A stretch of DNA of 64,000 nt from Desnuesiella massiliensis. Lineage in GTDB: Bacteria > Bacillota > Clostridia > Clostridiales > Clostridiaceae. The notes beneath the pieces were generated by a model that worked only from the letters and a program-made list of their open reading frames with translations, had not been told where the DNA came from and did no database searches. Position numbers and translations under genes: made by a program. The stretch covers positions 186,001 to 250,000 of the forward strand of contig NZ_LN879454.1 in the NCBI RefSeq assembly GCF_001403615.1, given 5' to 3'. Of the stretch, positions 1 to 7,999 are shown one piece after another. Each line of letters starts with the position of its first letter. Position 1 is the first letter of the stretch.

Positions 1-2
1 GC

Positions 3-218
3 TTTAAAGTGAGTGGAGCTGAACCTGCAGGAGGTACCCTGTTAGCTTTTAGAACCACTGGATCGGATATAATCACTGGTGGAGCCTTTGGCCCAGAAGG
101 CGGCTTAGTAGTATCTTTAATATTAACTATTGGAATATTAGTGCTAGCAATACTAATAAGCAAAAGAGATTATGATGAGGGTATGGATGAATTGATGAAA
201 GAGAATTCAAAATATTAG
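3..218 (+). CDS. CPBP family intramembrane protease, C-terminal fragment (cut by window edge)
   Basis: The reading frame is open to the left edge, so only the last ~71 residues are seen. They contain a GGAFGPEGG stretch followed by one hydrophobic segment (about residues 33-50 of the visible part) and a charged tail, the usual ending of CPBP (CAAX/bacteriocin-processing) membrane metalloproteases. The catalytic EE and H motifs would lie upstream, outside the window. It lies ~290 bp before the agr genes on the same strand. A CPBP protease (MroQ) supports Agr peptide signalling in Staphylococcus, so a link is possible but only inferred from position. Confidence 0.55.
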   Translation, partial: FKVSGAEPAGGTLLAFRTTGSDIITGGAFGPEGGLVVSLILTIGILVLAILISKRDYDEGMDELMKENSKY

Positions 219-370
219 TATAATTGTATGTAATATTAATTTCCAATAATTGATTATTGAAAAATAGGTTATGAATATATAATATATTGATTTTAAAGAT
301 AGGAATGGTATCGAAGTTCTATAGAAACAAATTTTCATTTACTTTAAAATAATTGGAGTTTACATCGAGG

Positions 371-489
371 AAACATTTGTAATAATATATATAATAAGGG
401 AACAACTTCGACTGTTAACTTATATATGCACCAAAATTCCTTGAAGATCAACATTTTGATGTATGTATAAGTTAAGTTTACGTATGTTT
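371..489 (+). repeat. Palindromic intergenic element, copy 1 of 3
   Basis: The core (about 402-485) is a long imperfect hairpin whose arms are TTAACTTATATATG and TATGTATAAGTTAA around a CTTGAAGAT loop region. Outer arms AAACAT (371-376) and ATGTTT (484-489) also pair. The same core recurs at 38368-38469 and, inverted, at 56735-56836, with different outer arms. It lies directly upstream of the agrA-like gene, ending ~12 bases before its ribosome binding site. Confidence 0.75.
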
Positions 490-511
490 GCCTACATGTC
501 AGGAGGAAGCT

Positions 512-1249
512 ATGATAAATTTACTTGTAATAGAAGATGACATAAATCAAAGAAATAATCTTATTAAAATGATCAAAGAAATGGAGTTAGATATAAATAT
601 ATATGAAGCAGACGGACAAGAACAAGCCTTGGCTATAGCAAATAAGCAGGATATAAGCTTTTTTTATATAGATATAGAATTAAAAAATTCTTCAGGGCTA
701 CAACTGGCTCAAGAACTTAGAAAAATCGAAAAGTACAAGCTATCCTGGATAATATTTATAACCTCTCATGTAAAATTTATGCTAGAAGCTTTCAAGGAAA
801 TCCATTGTTATGATTATATAATAAAACCTTTTAAAAAATCTGAACTGCAAGAAATGACTAAGCTTTTGGCTAAGAACGCTTTTAATAATAATAGCAAAAA
901 AGAAAATCAAAGAGATCATGTGGTTTTTAATAGCAGAGGTATAATGGTAAAAATTTATGTAGATGAAATTATCTTCTTAGAAGTGAGCTTAAGAAATTGC
1001 ACAATACATACCACCATAGGAAATTATGAGATAACAAAAATGACATTAATGAAAGCTTTGGATATGATAAATAACAAAGACATAGTTCAATGTCACAGAG
1101 CCTTTGCAGTAAATATAAATTATATAAAAAAGATAGAACCCTATACCGTTACTAGTTGGAAGATATGCTTTAGAGATACTAAAGACATTGCTTTCATGGG
1201 TCCAAGATTTAAGGAAAATCTACTTTGTAAGTTAAATAGAACCGTATAA
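512..1249 (+). CDS. agrA: LytTR-family response regulator (AgrA-like)
   Basis: A 245-residue cytoplasmic regulator. The N-terminal receiver domain begins with VIEDD and has the likely phosphorylated Asp54 in YIDIEL; a K in the IKPF motif near residue 103 completes the receiver. The C-terminal part (about 140-240) is a LytTR DNA-binding domain, as in AgrA, VirR and ComE. The start at 512 is chosen because AGGAGG lies at 501-506; the frame is open 24 bases further to a TTG. The gene is followed 27 bases later by its cognate sensor kinase gene. It should be phosphorylated by that kinase on sensing the peptide made by agrBD and then bind tandem direct repeats in target promoters. Confidence 0.88.
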   Translation: MINLLVIEDDINQRNNLIKMIKEMELDINIYEADGQEQALAIANKQDISFFYIDIELKNSSGLQLAQELRKIEKYKLSWIIFITSHVKFMLEAFKEIHCYDYIIKPFKKSELQEMTKLLAKNAFNNNSKKENQRDHVVFNSRGIMVKIYVDEIIFLEVSLRNCTIHTTIGNYEITKMTLMKALDMINNKDIVQCHRAFAVNINYIKKIEPYTVTSWKICFRDTKDIAFMGPRFKENLLCKLNRTV

Positions 1250-1276
1250 AAATATTGATAAGTGAGTTGTTGAAGT

Positions 1277-2551
1277 ATGGATAGATTTATTACATTTATA
1301 TTTACTTTTTTAGAATTATCTTCAGTAATGCTTCTTTGGAGTAAGTTTCATAAGGATAAGGAAAAGGTTTTATTAAAAAGCTTAGGTATAATTTTGGGGA
1401 TAGCTTTGGTGGTGTCAACAAATGTAAAGTTACCATTATTACCTGGGCTCGTTATAAATTATTTATTGTTAATTTTTTCTGTTTTTTTCGTCTTTAAGAA
1501 AGATTTAAACGAAAGTATTATTGAGTTTTGTATAGTAATATTAATTACAATGCTTATGCAATTAATACTAACCTTGCTCGCTAATATTATGGGGATGGTT
1601 TATACTGGACCAGATAATCAATTACAAATAAAAAGCGGATTTATTATAAATTTAATATTGTTCATATTTAGTTCTTTTATATATAAGTATATTTCTTATG
1701 AAGACATATATAAGAAAAATAAGCTTCAGTTTAGAATAATATATTTTTATGTAATTAATTTAGTTGCATATATAATTTTGTCTAGGTTCATATGGCAATA
1801 TAATAATGAACTCTTTTTAAATAATATAGCTTTCTTTTTAATTTTTCTTTTTGCTGTGTTTATATTAAGCGTACTATTCCTAAAAGATATAATAAGAATA
1901 AATGAAGATAAAAAGAATATTGAATTGTATGAACGGTATTCGGAGGTTGCTGAAAATTTACTTACTGATGTTAGAAGGAGACAGCATGATTTTAAGAATC
2001 ATTTAAATACTATTTATGGCATGGCTCAGGTAACGGATGAAAGGGAAATAAAAGATAAGATAAGTAAATACATAGAGAGTCTTAATTATTCTTTTCATAG
2101 TATGGATAAGATCATTCAGGTAGAAAACAAAATAGTATCAGGAATTATTTTTTGTAAGCTTCAGGAAGCTTATGATAAAGGCATAGATTTTCAATATTTA
2201 ATACAAGGAAATATTGAAGAAATTATAGTTAAAGACTATGAGCTTTCAGAAATTATTTACAATCTATTGGATAATGCTTTTGATGCAGTTTTAGAGATAA
2301 AGGATGAATATAAGAAAGTGGTTCTAAGTATAATTAGAGATGAATCTTCTATCCTCATAGAAGTAACTAACAGCAGTTTGACAATTAAGCCTGAGAATAT
2401 AAACAAGATATTTAAAAAAGGCTTCTCTACTAAAGGAAGCCTTTCACGGGGTTTTGGATTATATAATGTAAAAAAAATAGTGGATTTTTATGGTGGTAAA
2501 ATTGAAATTTCATTAGAAAACAATCAAACTACTTTTAAAATACTATTTTAA
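1277..2551 (+). CDS. agrC: Sensor histidine kinase, AgrC-like (HPK10, GHKL ATPase)
   Basis: A 424-residue membrane kinase. Residues ~1-205 contain six to seven hydrophobic segments, the peptide-sensing domain of AgrC-type kinases. The phospho-acceptor histidine is in RRRQHDFKNHL near residue 237, the N box is NLLDNAFDAV near 330, and the G2 box GFGLYNV near 396, all typical of the HPK10/GHKL class. It is in an operon with the LytTR regulator upstream. Its last 9 bases overlap the 3' end of agrD on the opposite strand, so the two transcripts converge. The usual order in agr operons is B-D-C-A on one strand; here the kinase/regulator half is oriented against the peptide-producing half. Confidence 0.87.
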   Translation: MDRFITFIFTFLELSSVMLLWSKFHKDKEKVLLKSLGIILGIALVVSTNVKLPLLPGLVINYLLLIFSVFFVFKKDLNESIIEFCIVILITMLMQLILTLLANIMGMVYTGPDNQLQIKSGFIINLILFIFSSFIYKYISYEDIYKKNKLQFRIIYFYVINLVAYIILSRFIWQYNNELFLNNIAFFLIFLFAVFILSVLFLKDIIRINEDKKNIELYERYSEVAENLLTDVRRRQHDFKNHLNTIYGMAQVTDEREIKDKISKYIESLNYSFHSMDKIIQVENKIVSGIIFCKLQEAYDKGIDFQYLIQGNIEEIIVKDYELSEIIYNLLDNAFDAVLEIKDEYKKVVLSIIRDESSILIEVTNSSLTIKPENINKIFKKGFSTKGSLSRGFGLYNVKKIVDFYGGKIEISLENNQTTFKILF

Positions 2552-2683
2552 AAGAGACTTTGGTGGTTCTGGTTCACCCCAGAATAAGAAAGATGGAATT
2601 ATAGCTACTAAACTAGCTACACCTATTAATAATAATCCCATAATGTCTAATGCTGATCTTTTAAAGAATAATTTTGCTTTCAT
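2543..2683 (-). CDS. agrD: AgrD-type cyclic peptide autoinducer precursor with serine ring residue
   Basis: A 46-residue ORF whose ATG directly follows the TAA of agrB (TTTAAATG junction). The N-terminal part is an amphipathic/hydrophobic leader (MKAKLFFKRSALDIMG, then a hydrophobic run to IIP), and the C-terminal part is acidic-proline rich (GEPEPPKSLLK), matching the recognition tail of AgrD precursors. Between them is SFLFW. By analogy with AgrD, cleavage after W would release a five-residue ring closed through serine, a lactone instead of the usual cysteine thiolactone. There is no cysteine anywhere in the peptide. The position next to agrB and the tripartite layout make the call strong; the ring size is inferred. 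Confidence 0.85.
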   Translation of the reverse strand: MKAKLFFKRSALDIMGLLLIGVASLVAIIPSFLFWGEPEPPKSLLK

Positions 2684-3256
2684 TTAAATACACTCCTTTT
2701 TTAAATTTATTAATTGAATTGCTTGTAGAGCAATTGAGAAAATTCCGCAGTTTATGTAATTCACGTCGGACATAAAGCATAACATTGCTACTAAATGAAA
2801 GGTAGCTATAAAGGTGGATATTATTTTTACTGTCCATCTTCTTTTTTCATCATTTATTGGCCTATAATGACTTGGACGTGGCGATTGAATAAATATTATT
2901 ATCAAGCTTAAGAGCCCAATGAGCCAATAATAAGGCTTTGCTAAAGAAAGATTTAATGAAGGTACTATTATACAGCTTAAAGAAAACATGATCAAAGATG
3001 ATATAAAACATTTAAAAGCTGAATTAAAATGTAACCCTCCAGAAAAAGCTCTAATAGAACAAAAGATTAACATAGAGAATAAAAAGAGGCTTGTCCTACC
3101 TAGCAGCGTAAATATTACTAATAGTAGAATAAATTTAATAGCTTCACCTATTAAGGACCGTAGAGAATAGTTTATCTTTTCTAAATCCTCTTTAGATTTA
3201 ATGCTGCTATTATGTTCTATATAATTAGTAAATTTTAAGGCTAATCTGTCCACCAT
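2684..3256 (-). CDS. agrB: AgrB-family peptide-processing membrane protease
   Basis: A 190-residue polytopic membrane protein with about five hydrophobic segments. It carries the AgrB catalytic pair in the motif RAFSGGLHFNSAFKC: a histidine and, seven residues later, a cysteine, the spacing known for AgrB (His77/Cys84 in S. aureus). AgrB cuts the C-terminal tail of AgrD and forms the ring intermediate. The ATG at 3256-3254 is preceded by GAAGGTGA. The gene is immediately followed by agrD on the same strand. It is divergently oriented from the ABC-ATPase-like gene at 3501, sharing a 244-bp intergenic region with a tandem direct repeat. Confidence 0.92.
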   Translation of the reverse strand: MVDRLALKFTNYIEHNSSIKSKEDLEKINYSLRSLIGEAIKFILLLVIFTLLGRTSLFLFSMLIFCSIRAFSGGLHFNSAFKCFISSLIMFSLSCIIVPSLNLSLAKPYYWLIGLLSLIIIFIQSPRPSHYRPINDEKRRWTVKIISTFIATFHLVAMLCFMSDVNYINCGIFSIALQAIQLINLKKECI

Positions 3257-3387
3257 ATTTAATCACCTTCATTAGTTTTAATTATTTTGCTAGAAATTAT
3301 AGATAAAAAATAACATATAATCATATTAATGTAAATATAAAGTGCATGAAAACGTGATTTTGGGACATTAAAATAAGAAATTGTATT

Positions 3388-3452
3388 TTAATACCTTTAA
3401 AATCAGTATTAATACCTTTTATATTGAATAAAAATTTTTTTTATAACATAAT
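3388..3452 (+). promoter_or_regulatory. Tandem direct repeat (candidate LytTR site) with promoter
   Basis: The sequence TTAATACCTTT occurs twice, starting at about 3388 and 3409, with a 21-bp period (two helical turns), the geometry of LytTR-regulator sites. It ends at 3420, just before a possible -35 (TTGAAT, 3424-3429) and, 17 bp later, a -10 (CATAAT, 3447-3452) reading toward the gene at 3501. The motif itself differs from the classic ACAGTT-type LytTR consensus, so the link to the AgrA-like regulator is inferred from spacing and location. Confidence 0.5.
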
Positions 3453-3500
3453 TAGTGTAAAGAAAGAATTATTCCATATACATATAAAGGAGGAATTTTC

Positions 3501-4184
3501 ATGCAAAATAGTATTGTAACCTTGAAAAATGTAAATAAGTTTATAGGTGTGCAGCATGAAAGTATCCAGATTTTAAGGAATGTGGACTTAGATATAGATA
3601 AAGGTGAATTTATAGTTATAATGGGTGAAAATCCTAATAGAAGAGTGCTGCTTAATATTGTATCAGCATCTGAGACCCAGAGCTCAGGAGAAGTTATGCT
3701 TTTTAATAGGCCCTTAAAATCTCTAAGTTCTTGGGACAAGGATTTATTAAGAAATTATAAGATAGGTGTTGTTAATAAGAATGGAGATTTCTTTTATAAT
3801 CTGACTGTTTATGAAAACCTTTTAATGGCCTTAGACATAGAAAGAGATTTAGGATATGATGAGAAGAAAAAAACTATTGAAGATATATTGGATAAGCTAA
3901 ACCTAAAATGGAAAAAAAGTGATTTTGCCTATGCGCTAACAAAAGAAGAGCAAAAGAGATTGTCTTTAGCAAGGGCACTTATTAAAAATCCTGAAATATT
4001 ATTGATTGATAATGCAGCTCAGGAGCTAAAGCCAGAGGAAGAAGAATGCATAGCAACCCTTCTAAAGAGTATTTCTAAGGAAGGAAAAGCTATAGTTATA
4101 TTCTCTAAAAATGAAAGAGTTGTTAGATATGCAGACAAGCTTTATAAGCTTGATACAAATGGAGAACTAAATAGATATTTCTAA
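3501..4184 (+). CDS. Degenerate ABC-transporter ATPase-like protein (catalytic motifs lost)
   Basis: A 227-residue protein aligned over its whole length with the LolD/MacB class of ABC ATPases (VTLKNVNKF start, LRNVDLDIDKGEFIVIMG before the P-loop). However, the Walker A region reads GENPNRRVLLN rather than GxxGxGKS/T, the signature reads LTKEEQKRLSLARAL instead of LSGGQ, Walker B ends in LLIDNAA where DE is expected, and the H-loop histidine is replaced (IVIFSKNE). ATP hydrolysis is therefore unlikely, yet the frame is intact and the ribosome binding site (AAAGGAGGAA) strong. No permease gene is adjacent. Divergent from agrB with a candidate Agr-type site upstream, it may be a regulated scaffold or immunity-like protein; the role is unknown. 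Confidence 0.8.
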   Translation: MQNSIVTLKNVNKFIGVQHESIQILRNVDLDIDKGEFIVIMGENPNRRVLLNIVSASETQSSGEVMLFNRPLKSLSSWDKDLLRNYKIGVVNKNGDFFYNLTVYENLLMALDIERDLGYDEKKKTIEDILDKLNLKWKKSDFAYALTKEEQKRLSLARALIKNPEILLIDNAAQELKPEEEECIATLLKSISKEGKAIVIFSKNERVVRYADKLYKLDTNGELNRYF

Positions 4185-4205
4185 TTCCCCCAATCCATAG
4201 ATTTT

Positions 4206-4271
4206 GCCTCCCTTTATTTAGTATTCTAATTTTAATTAGACTATTAACATAGAGGGAGGCCTTGTTTTTTG
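4206..4271 (+). terminator. Intrinsic terminator after the ABC-like gene
   Basis: Stem GCCTCCCT (4206-4213) pairs with AGGGAGGC (4253-4260) around a long AT-rich loop, followed by CTTGTTTTTT. It lies 22 bp after the stop codon at 4184. Confidence 0.8.
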
Positions 4272-4594
4272 GAAAATAGTTAATTATTTAACGGGTAATC
4301 AAGATTTTTTTGTAATTATTACTAAATTTATCCTAAAAATTTTGATTTCATAAAAAATAGCTGTAACCATTAATTTAGAAATAATTAAGATTAAATTAAG
4401 GTAATTCTTCTTGTTTTTGGTGTATCATACTGCTATAATCATTTTTGTGCAAAATTATGCTTGTTTGGAATGTTCTGATATGTGCATTATGAAACTATAT
4501 ATAATAAATTTAAAAATTTAAGAAGTATAATTTTTAACATATTATAAGGGTATAAAGTTTAATCGATTTGTATGGGATAAATGGAGGGTAAATA

Positions 4595-6697
4595 ATGTTC
4601 AAAAAATTAAAAATCGCTAATGCGTTGAGCTTAGCTGTAGGTATTGTAGTAACTCTAGGGTTCATAACATTACTTGCAGCAAGTTCTATTTTTCAGCTAA
4701 AAAGCAGTGTTGAACAAAGCGAAAACATAGCAAAGGAAGTATCAAAATCTAGTGCTTATACGGTACAGAGCTTATTTGAAGGTGATGCGCTTTCAGCTTC
4801 TAAGCTTGCAGAGTCAGTAGAACTGCTTAGAAAAAATAACTTAGTTGATAGAAATAAAGTAATAGAAATGCAAAAGGAATTTTTGAAAAATCATCAAGGA
4901 ATATTAGGGGTAGCCATAACCTATGAACCTAATAAATTTGATGGGAAGGACAAAGAATTTGTAGGTGTAGCTGAGTACGGACCTAATGGAGAGTTTATGC
5001 CTTACGTATTTTTAAAATCTCCCCAAGAATTTGGACAAGAAAATTCAGCTTTAGAGGATTCTAGGTGGTATGAGGAAACTAAGAATAGTAAAAAAGTACA
5101 TATAACTAATCCTATGGAAGTTAAAATAGGTGGACAAAGTATTAGTATTATTTCTATAGTAGTGCCTATATTAGACAAAGGTGAGTTTTTAGGTGTAGTA
5201 GCTTTAGACATGCCTTCAGACATATTTCAAAATGGTATATCGAGCATAAAACCCATGGGAGGCTATGGGCTGTTACTTGATAAAGATGGAGTATTTGTGG
5301 CAGATGGAGTAGATGGGGGCAACATAGGCAAAAAGGCTCTAGATATAAATAAAGGATTAGGGAGCTTATTCGAAGAAACCTCTAAGGGTAAAGAAAAAAC
5401 AGAATATGGTTATTCAAATAGATTGAAAGAGGATGTGCTATGGGTGGGAGAACCTATAAAATTGGGTGAATCTGATGACTATTGGACTTTTGTATCTGTT
5501 ATACCTAAGAGCGCTATATTTGAAAACTTTTATGCTTCTCTAAAAACCAATGCCATAATTGCATTGATTTCACTGGTGGTAATTGTAGGTATATTAAGAT
5601 TTATATTAAAGAGAATGACTGGAACCATAGCTGAGGCTTCAAGCTTCATTGTTAATATGTCAGAAGGGGATTTTTCTAAGGAAGTACCTGATAGAGCTAT
5701 GAAATTTCGTAATGAAATCGGAGATCTGGCAAGAGCTCTAGATAGGATGCAAAAATCTTTAAGAGAATCTTTAGGAGATGTAATTAAAGGTGCAGATAAG
5801 ATAAATTATGCTAATTCTCAAGTACATGAAGCAATGGCTCATTTAAATCAAAATACTGAGGAAACTAATGCTACCGTAGAAGAGGTTTCAGCAGGTATTG
5901 AAGAAACTGCGGCCCATGTAGAGGAGATCAGTGCTTACGCTCAGGATATAGAAAAATCTGTTAGTGTTATTATGGAAAAGACAGAGAACACCTCTAAGGC
6001 AGCAGAAAATATAAAAGAGCAGGGTATTTTACTTCAAGGTACAGCCTTTGAAGCAAAGCAAAGAACAGAAAAGCTATATGAAGAGGTTAAGGAAAAGCTT
6101 TATAAAGCTCTAGAAGAGTCTAAAGCTGTTGAAAAGATAAGCTTACTATCAGATTCTATATTGCATATAACCTCTCAAACCAATTTACTTGCTTTAAATG
6201 CTGCTATAGAGGCGGCAAGAGCGGGGGAATCTGGTAAAGGCTTTGCTGTAGTAGCTGAACAAATACGTAAATTGGCTGAGGATTCACAAAAGGCGGCCTC
6301 GGAAATACAAAATGTGACGAAAACTATATATGGTGCAGTAGAAAAATTAACAGATAGTTCTGAGGTTATACTTAATTTTGTGGAGAAGGAAGTATTTAAA
6401 GATTATAATACTATGCTAGAAACTGGAGAAAAATATGCAGGGGATGCAGTGACCCTTGATTCATTGATGTCTGACTTCGCTCAAGCTTCAGAAGAGCTAT
6501 CTGCTTCTATAGAATCTATAGTAAGCTTTATTAATGAAATAAATGTTACAGTAAATGAAGGGGCTAGAGGTAACCAGGTGATAGTAGAGCAGATGAATGG
6601 AATAACAAAAGATGTGGATATGGTAAAGGGTGAAATGGATGAAAGTGAAGAAGCAGTTTCAAAGCTTAGAGAAATAGTATCAAAATATAGTATATAA
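4595..6697 (+). CDS. Methyl-accepting chemotaxis protein with dCache-type sensor
   Basis: A 700-residue transmembrane chemoreceptor. One membrane segment lies near residues 10-32 and a second near 320-340; the ~290 residues between them are extracellular and have the features of a dCache sensor domain (WYEETKNSKKVHITNPM, GGYGLLLDKDGVF). A HAMP domain follows (about 340-395), then the long coiled-coil signalling domain with the highly conserved hairpin tip around residue 530-570 (LLALNAAIEAARAGESGKGF) that contacts CheA/CheW. ATG at 4595 is preceded by TGGAGGGTA. No chemotaxis genes are adjacent, so it is an orphan receptor. The ligand cannot be read from the sequence; many dCache receptors bind amino acids or carboxylates. 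Confidence 0.93.
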   Translation: MFKKLKIANALSLAVGIVVTLGFITLLAASSIFQLKSSVEQSENIAKEVSKSSAYTVQSLFEGDALSASKLAESVELLRKNNLVDRNKVIEMQKEFLKNHQGILGVAITYEPNKFDGKDKEFVGVAEYGPNGEFMPYVFLKSPQEFGQENSALEDSRWYEETKNSKKVHITNPMEVKIGGQSISIISIVVPILDKGEFLGVVALDMPSDIFQNGISSIKPMGGYGLLLDKDGVFVADGVDGGNIGKKALDINKGLGSLFEETSKGKEKTEYGYSNRLKEDVLWVGEPIKLGESDDYWTFVSVIPKSAIFENFYASLKTNAIIALISLVVIVGILRFILKRMTGTIAEASSFIVNMSEGDFSKEVPDRAMKFRNEIGDLARALDRMQKSLRESLGDVIKGADKINYANSQVHEAMAHLNQNTEETNATVEEVSAGIEETAAHVEEISAYAQDIEKSVSVIMEKTENTSKAAENIKEQGILLQGTAFEAKQRTEKLYEEVKEKLYKALEESKAVEKISLLSDSILHITSQTNLLALNAAIEAARAGESGKGFAVVAEQIRKLAEDSQKAASEIQNVTKTIYGAVEKLTDSSEVILNFVEKEVFKDYNTMLETGEKYAGDAVTLDSLMSDFAQASEELSASIESIVSFINEINVTVNEGARGNQVIVEQMNGITKDVDMVKGEMDESEEAVSKLREIVSKYSI

Positions 6698-6835
6698 AAA
6701 GTAAAAAATAAAATTACTATATATTTTATAATAAAATTTTAATATAATAAAGATATAATTTTAGCTTGGTTGTTAGAGAGATACTATAATTACTCCGTTT
6801 GCATGGTAAGATAATTATAAGTAACCCCTCCTACA

Positions 6836-6938
6836 GGAGGCTGTGAAAAAAGGTACTCTATAGGTTTCGCTACACCGCGCGTGGAGATCCACGAGCGGCC
6901 CGCGAAAAAGAGCACCTATGTTTTTCACATCTTCCTAT
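6836..6938. repeat. GC-rich palindromic repeat, copy 1 of 2
   Basis: About 103 bp, closely matching 10408-10510. Outer arms AGGAGGCTGTGAAAAA and TTTTTCACATCTTCCT pair, the middle arms are based on GGTGCTC/GAGCACC (here with one change), and the centre CGCGCGTGGA..TCCACGAGCGG is strikingly GC-rich for this AT-rich genome. It lies between two convergent genes (4595-6697 and 6976-7872) and could also act as a terminator. Confidence 0.85.
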
Positions 6939-6975
6939 AGCCAAGTTAATTTTTTTAAAAAATATTTAGAGGATT

Positions 6976-7872
6976 TTACACATATATCCTGCCTTCAATC
7001 CTTCTATCATAAGCACTCCAGTTATTTGGAGGTACATCTTTTTTTATGATTTCTATTTTATTCATAGTGGCATCTATATAGTCTGCATAATGTACTATAT
7101 ATGCTTCTTCAGAATTAGGTGCTTTGGGTGAGCCAAATTCAGGTTTGCCATGATGCTGGATTACGCAGCCCTTTAATCTTAATTTGAAATCTTCGGTATA
7201 TAGATCAGTGTTAGCCTTAAAGGCTTCTTCTAGCATAGTTATGCCTATAACAATATGACCTTCCATATCTCCCCTAAGAGTATAATTAAAGGGCCCATCA
7301 TAATACATCTCTTCAATCTTTCCAATATCATGGAGTTTAGCAGCAAGTATAGCAATTTCTTTGTTTCTGCAGTTGTATCTATGAGCTAAAACCTTAGCTA
7401 GGTACATTACATTTAGGGTATGTTCTGCCAGGCCTCCTATATAGTTATGATGCTGCCTAACACCACCTATGGCTTTCTTAAATTTACTTAAAAAAGCTTC
7501 ATTTTTAAAGAAGTAATCATTCAAGGTTATACATTCTATAGAATTAAACTCTTCTTTGGATATGGTATCAAGTTCTCTCATAATATCCTCTATAGGTCTT
7601 TCCACTGTAGGAATATAATCCTCAATATTATACTCACTAATTTTAGAACAGAAGGAAGCTTCGAATAAATTGCTCAACACCCCTATGACCTTGATTACAT
7701 CTCCAACCTTTAAAAGGAATTTTGGATCGGGAACTAAAGCTTTAATATCTCCCGTAATATCTCCCATGTAAATAAGTACATTATTACCTTCCTTACTAAG
7801 TATCTTCTTTATTATAAAGGTAGATTCTATTTTTTTACCCATAGCAATATCTTTTATGCATACTCTTTTCAT
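6976..7872 (-). CDS. yhaM: 3'-5' exoribonuclease YhaM-type (OB fold + HD domain)
   Basis: A 298-residue protein. The N-terminal ~90 residues (MKRVCIKDIAMGKKIES..) form an OB-fold nucleic-acid-binding domain; residues ~150-290 are an HD phosphohydrolase domain with H in HHNYIGGLAEHTLNV, HD in AAKLHDIGKI, a further H in MEGHIVIG, and QHHGKPEFGSPKAP, the set of metal ligands found in YhaM. This family degrades RNA and single-stranded DNA 3' to 5'. The length is close to that of B. subtilis YhaM. The start at 7872 is chosen because GGGAGATGA lies just upstream; an earlier TTG would overlap that site. It stands alone, facing the chemoreceptor gene tail to tail. Confidence 0.85.
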   Translation of the reverse strand: MKRVCIKDIAMGKKIESTFIIKKILSKEGNNVLIYMGDITGDIKALVPDPKFLLKVGDVIKVIGVLSNLFEASFCSKISEYNIEDYIPTVERPIEDIMRELDTISKEEFNSIECITLNDYFFKNEAFLSKFKKAIGGVRQHHNYIGGLAEHTLNVMYLAKVLAHRYNCRNKEIAILAAKLHDIGKIEEMYYDGPFNYTLRGDMEGHIVIGITMLEEAFKANTDLYTEDFKLRLKGCVIQHHGKPEFGSPKAPNSEEAYIVHYADYIDATMNKIEIIKKDVPPNNWSAYDRRIEGRIYV

Positions 7873-7942
7873 AGCTTCATCTCCCAATGTTTATTTTTTA
7901 TATATACATACAAAAATTATTAGCAATAATCAAAGAAATATG

Positions 7943-7979
7943 CAAAATAAAAACTGTAAGATATTTCACTTACAGTTTT
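7943..7979 (-). terminator. Intrinsic terminator of the GGDEF gene
   Basis: Perfect 10-bp inverted repeat AAACTGTAAG/CTTACAGTTT (7951-7960 and 7969-7978) followed on the minus strand by a T-rich tract, 21 bp after the stop codon of the minus-strand gene ending at 8000. Confidence 0.8.
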
Positions 7980-7999
7980 GCTTATATAATTGTGCATGT

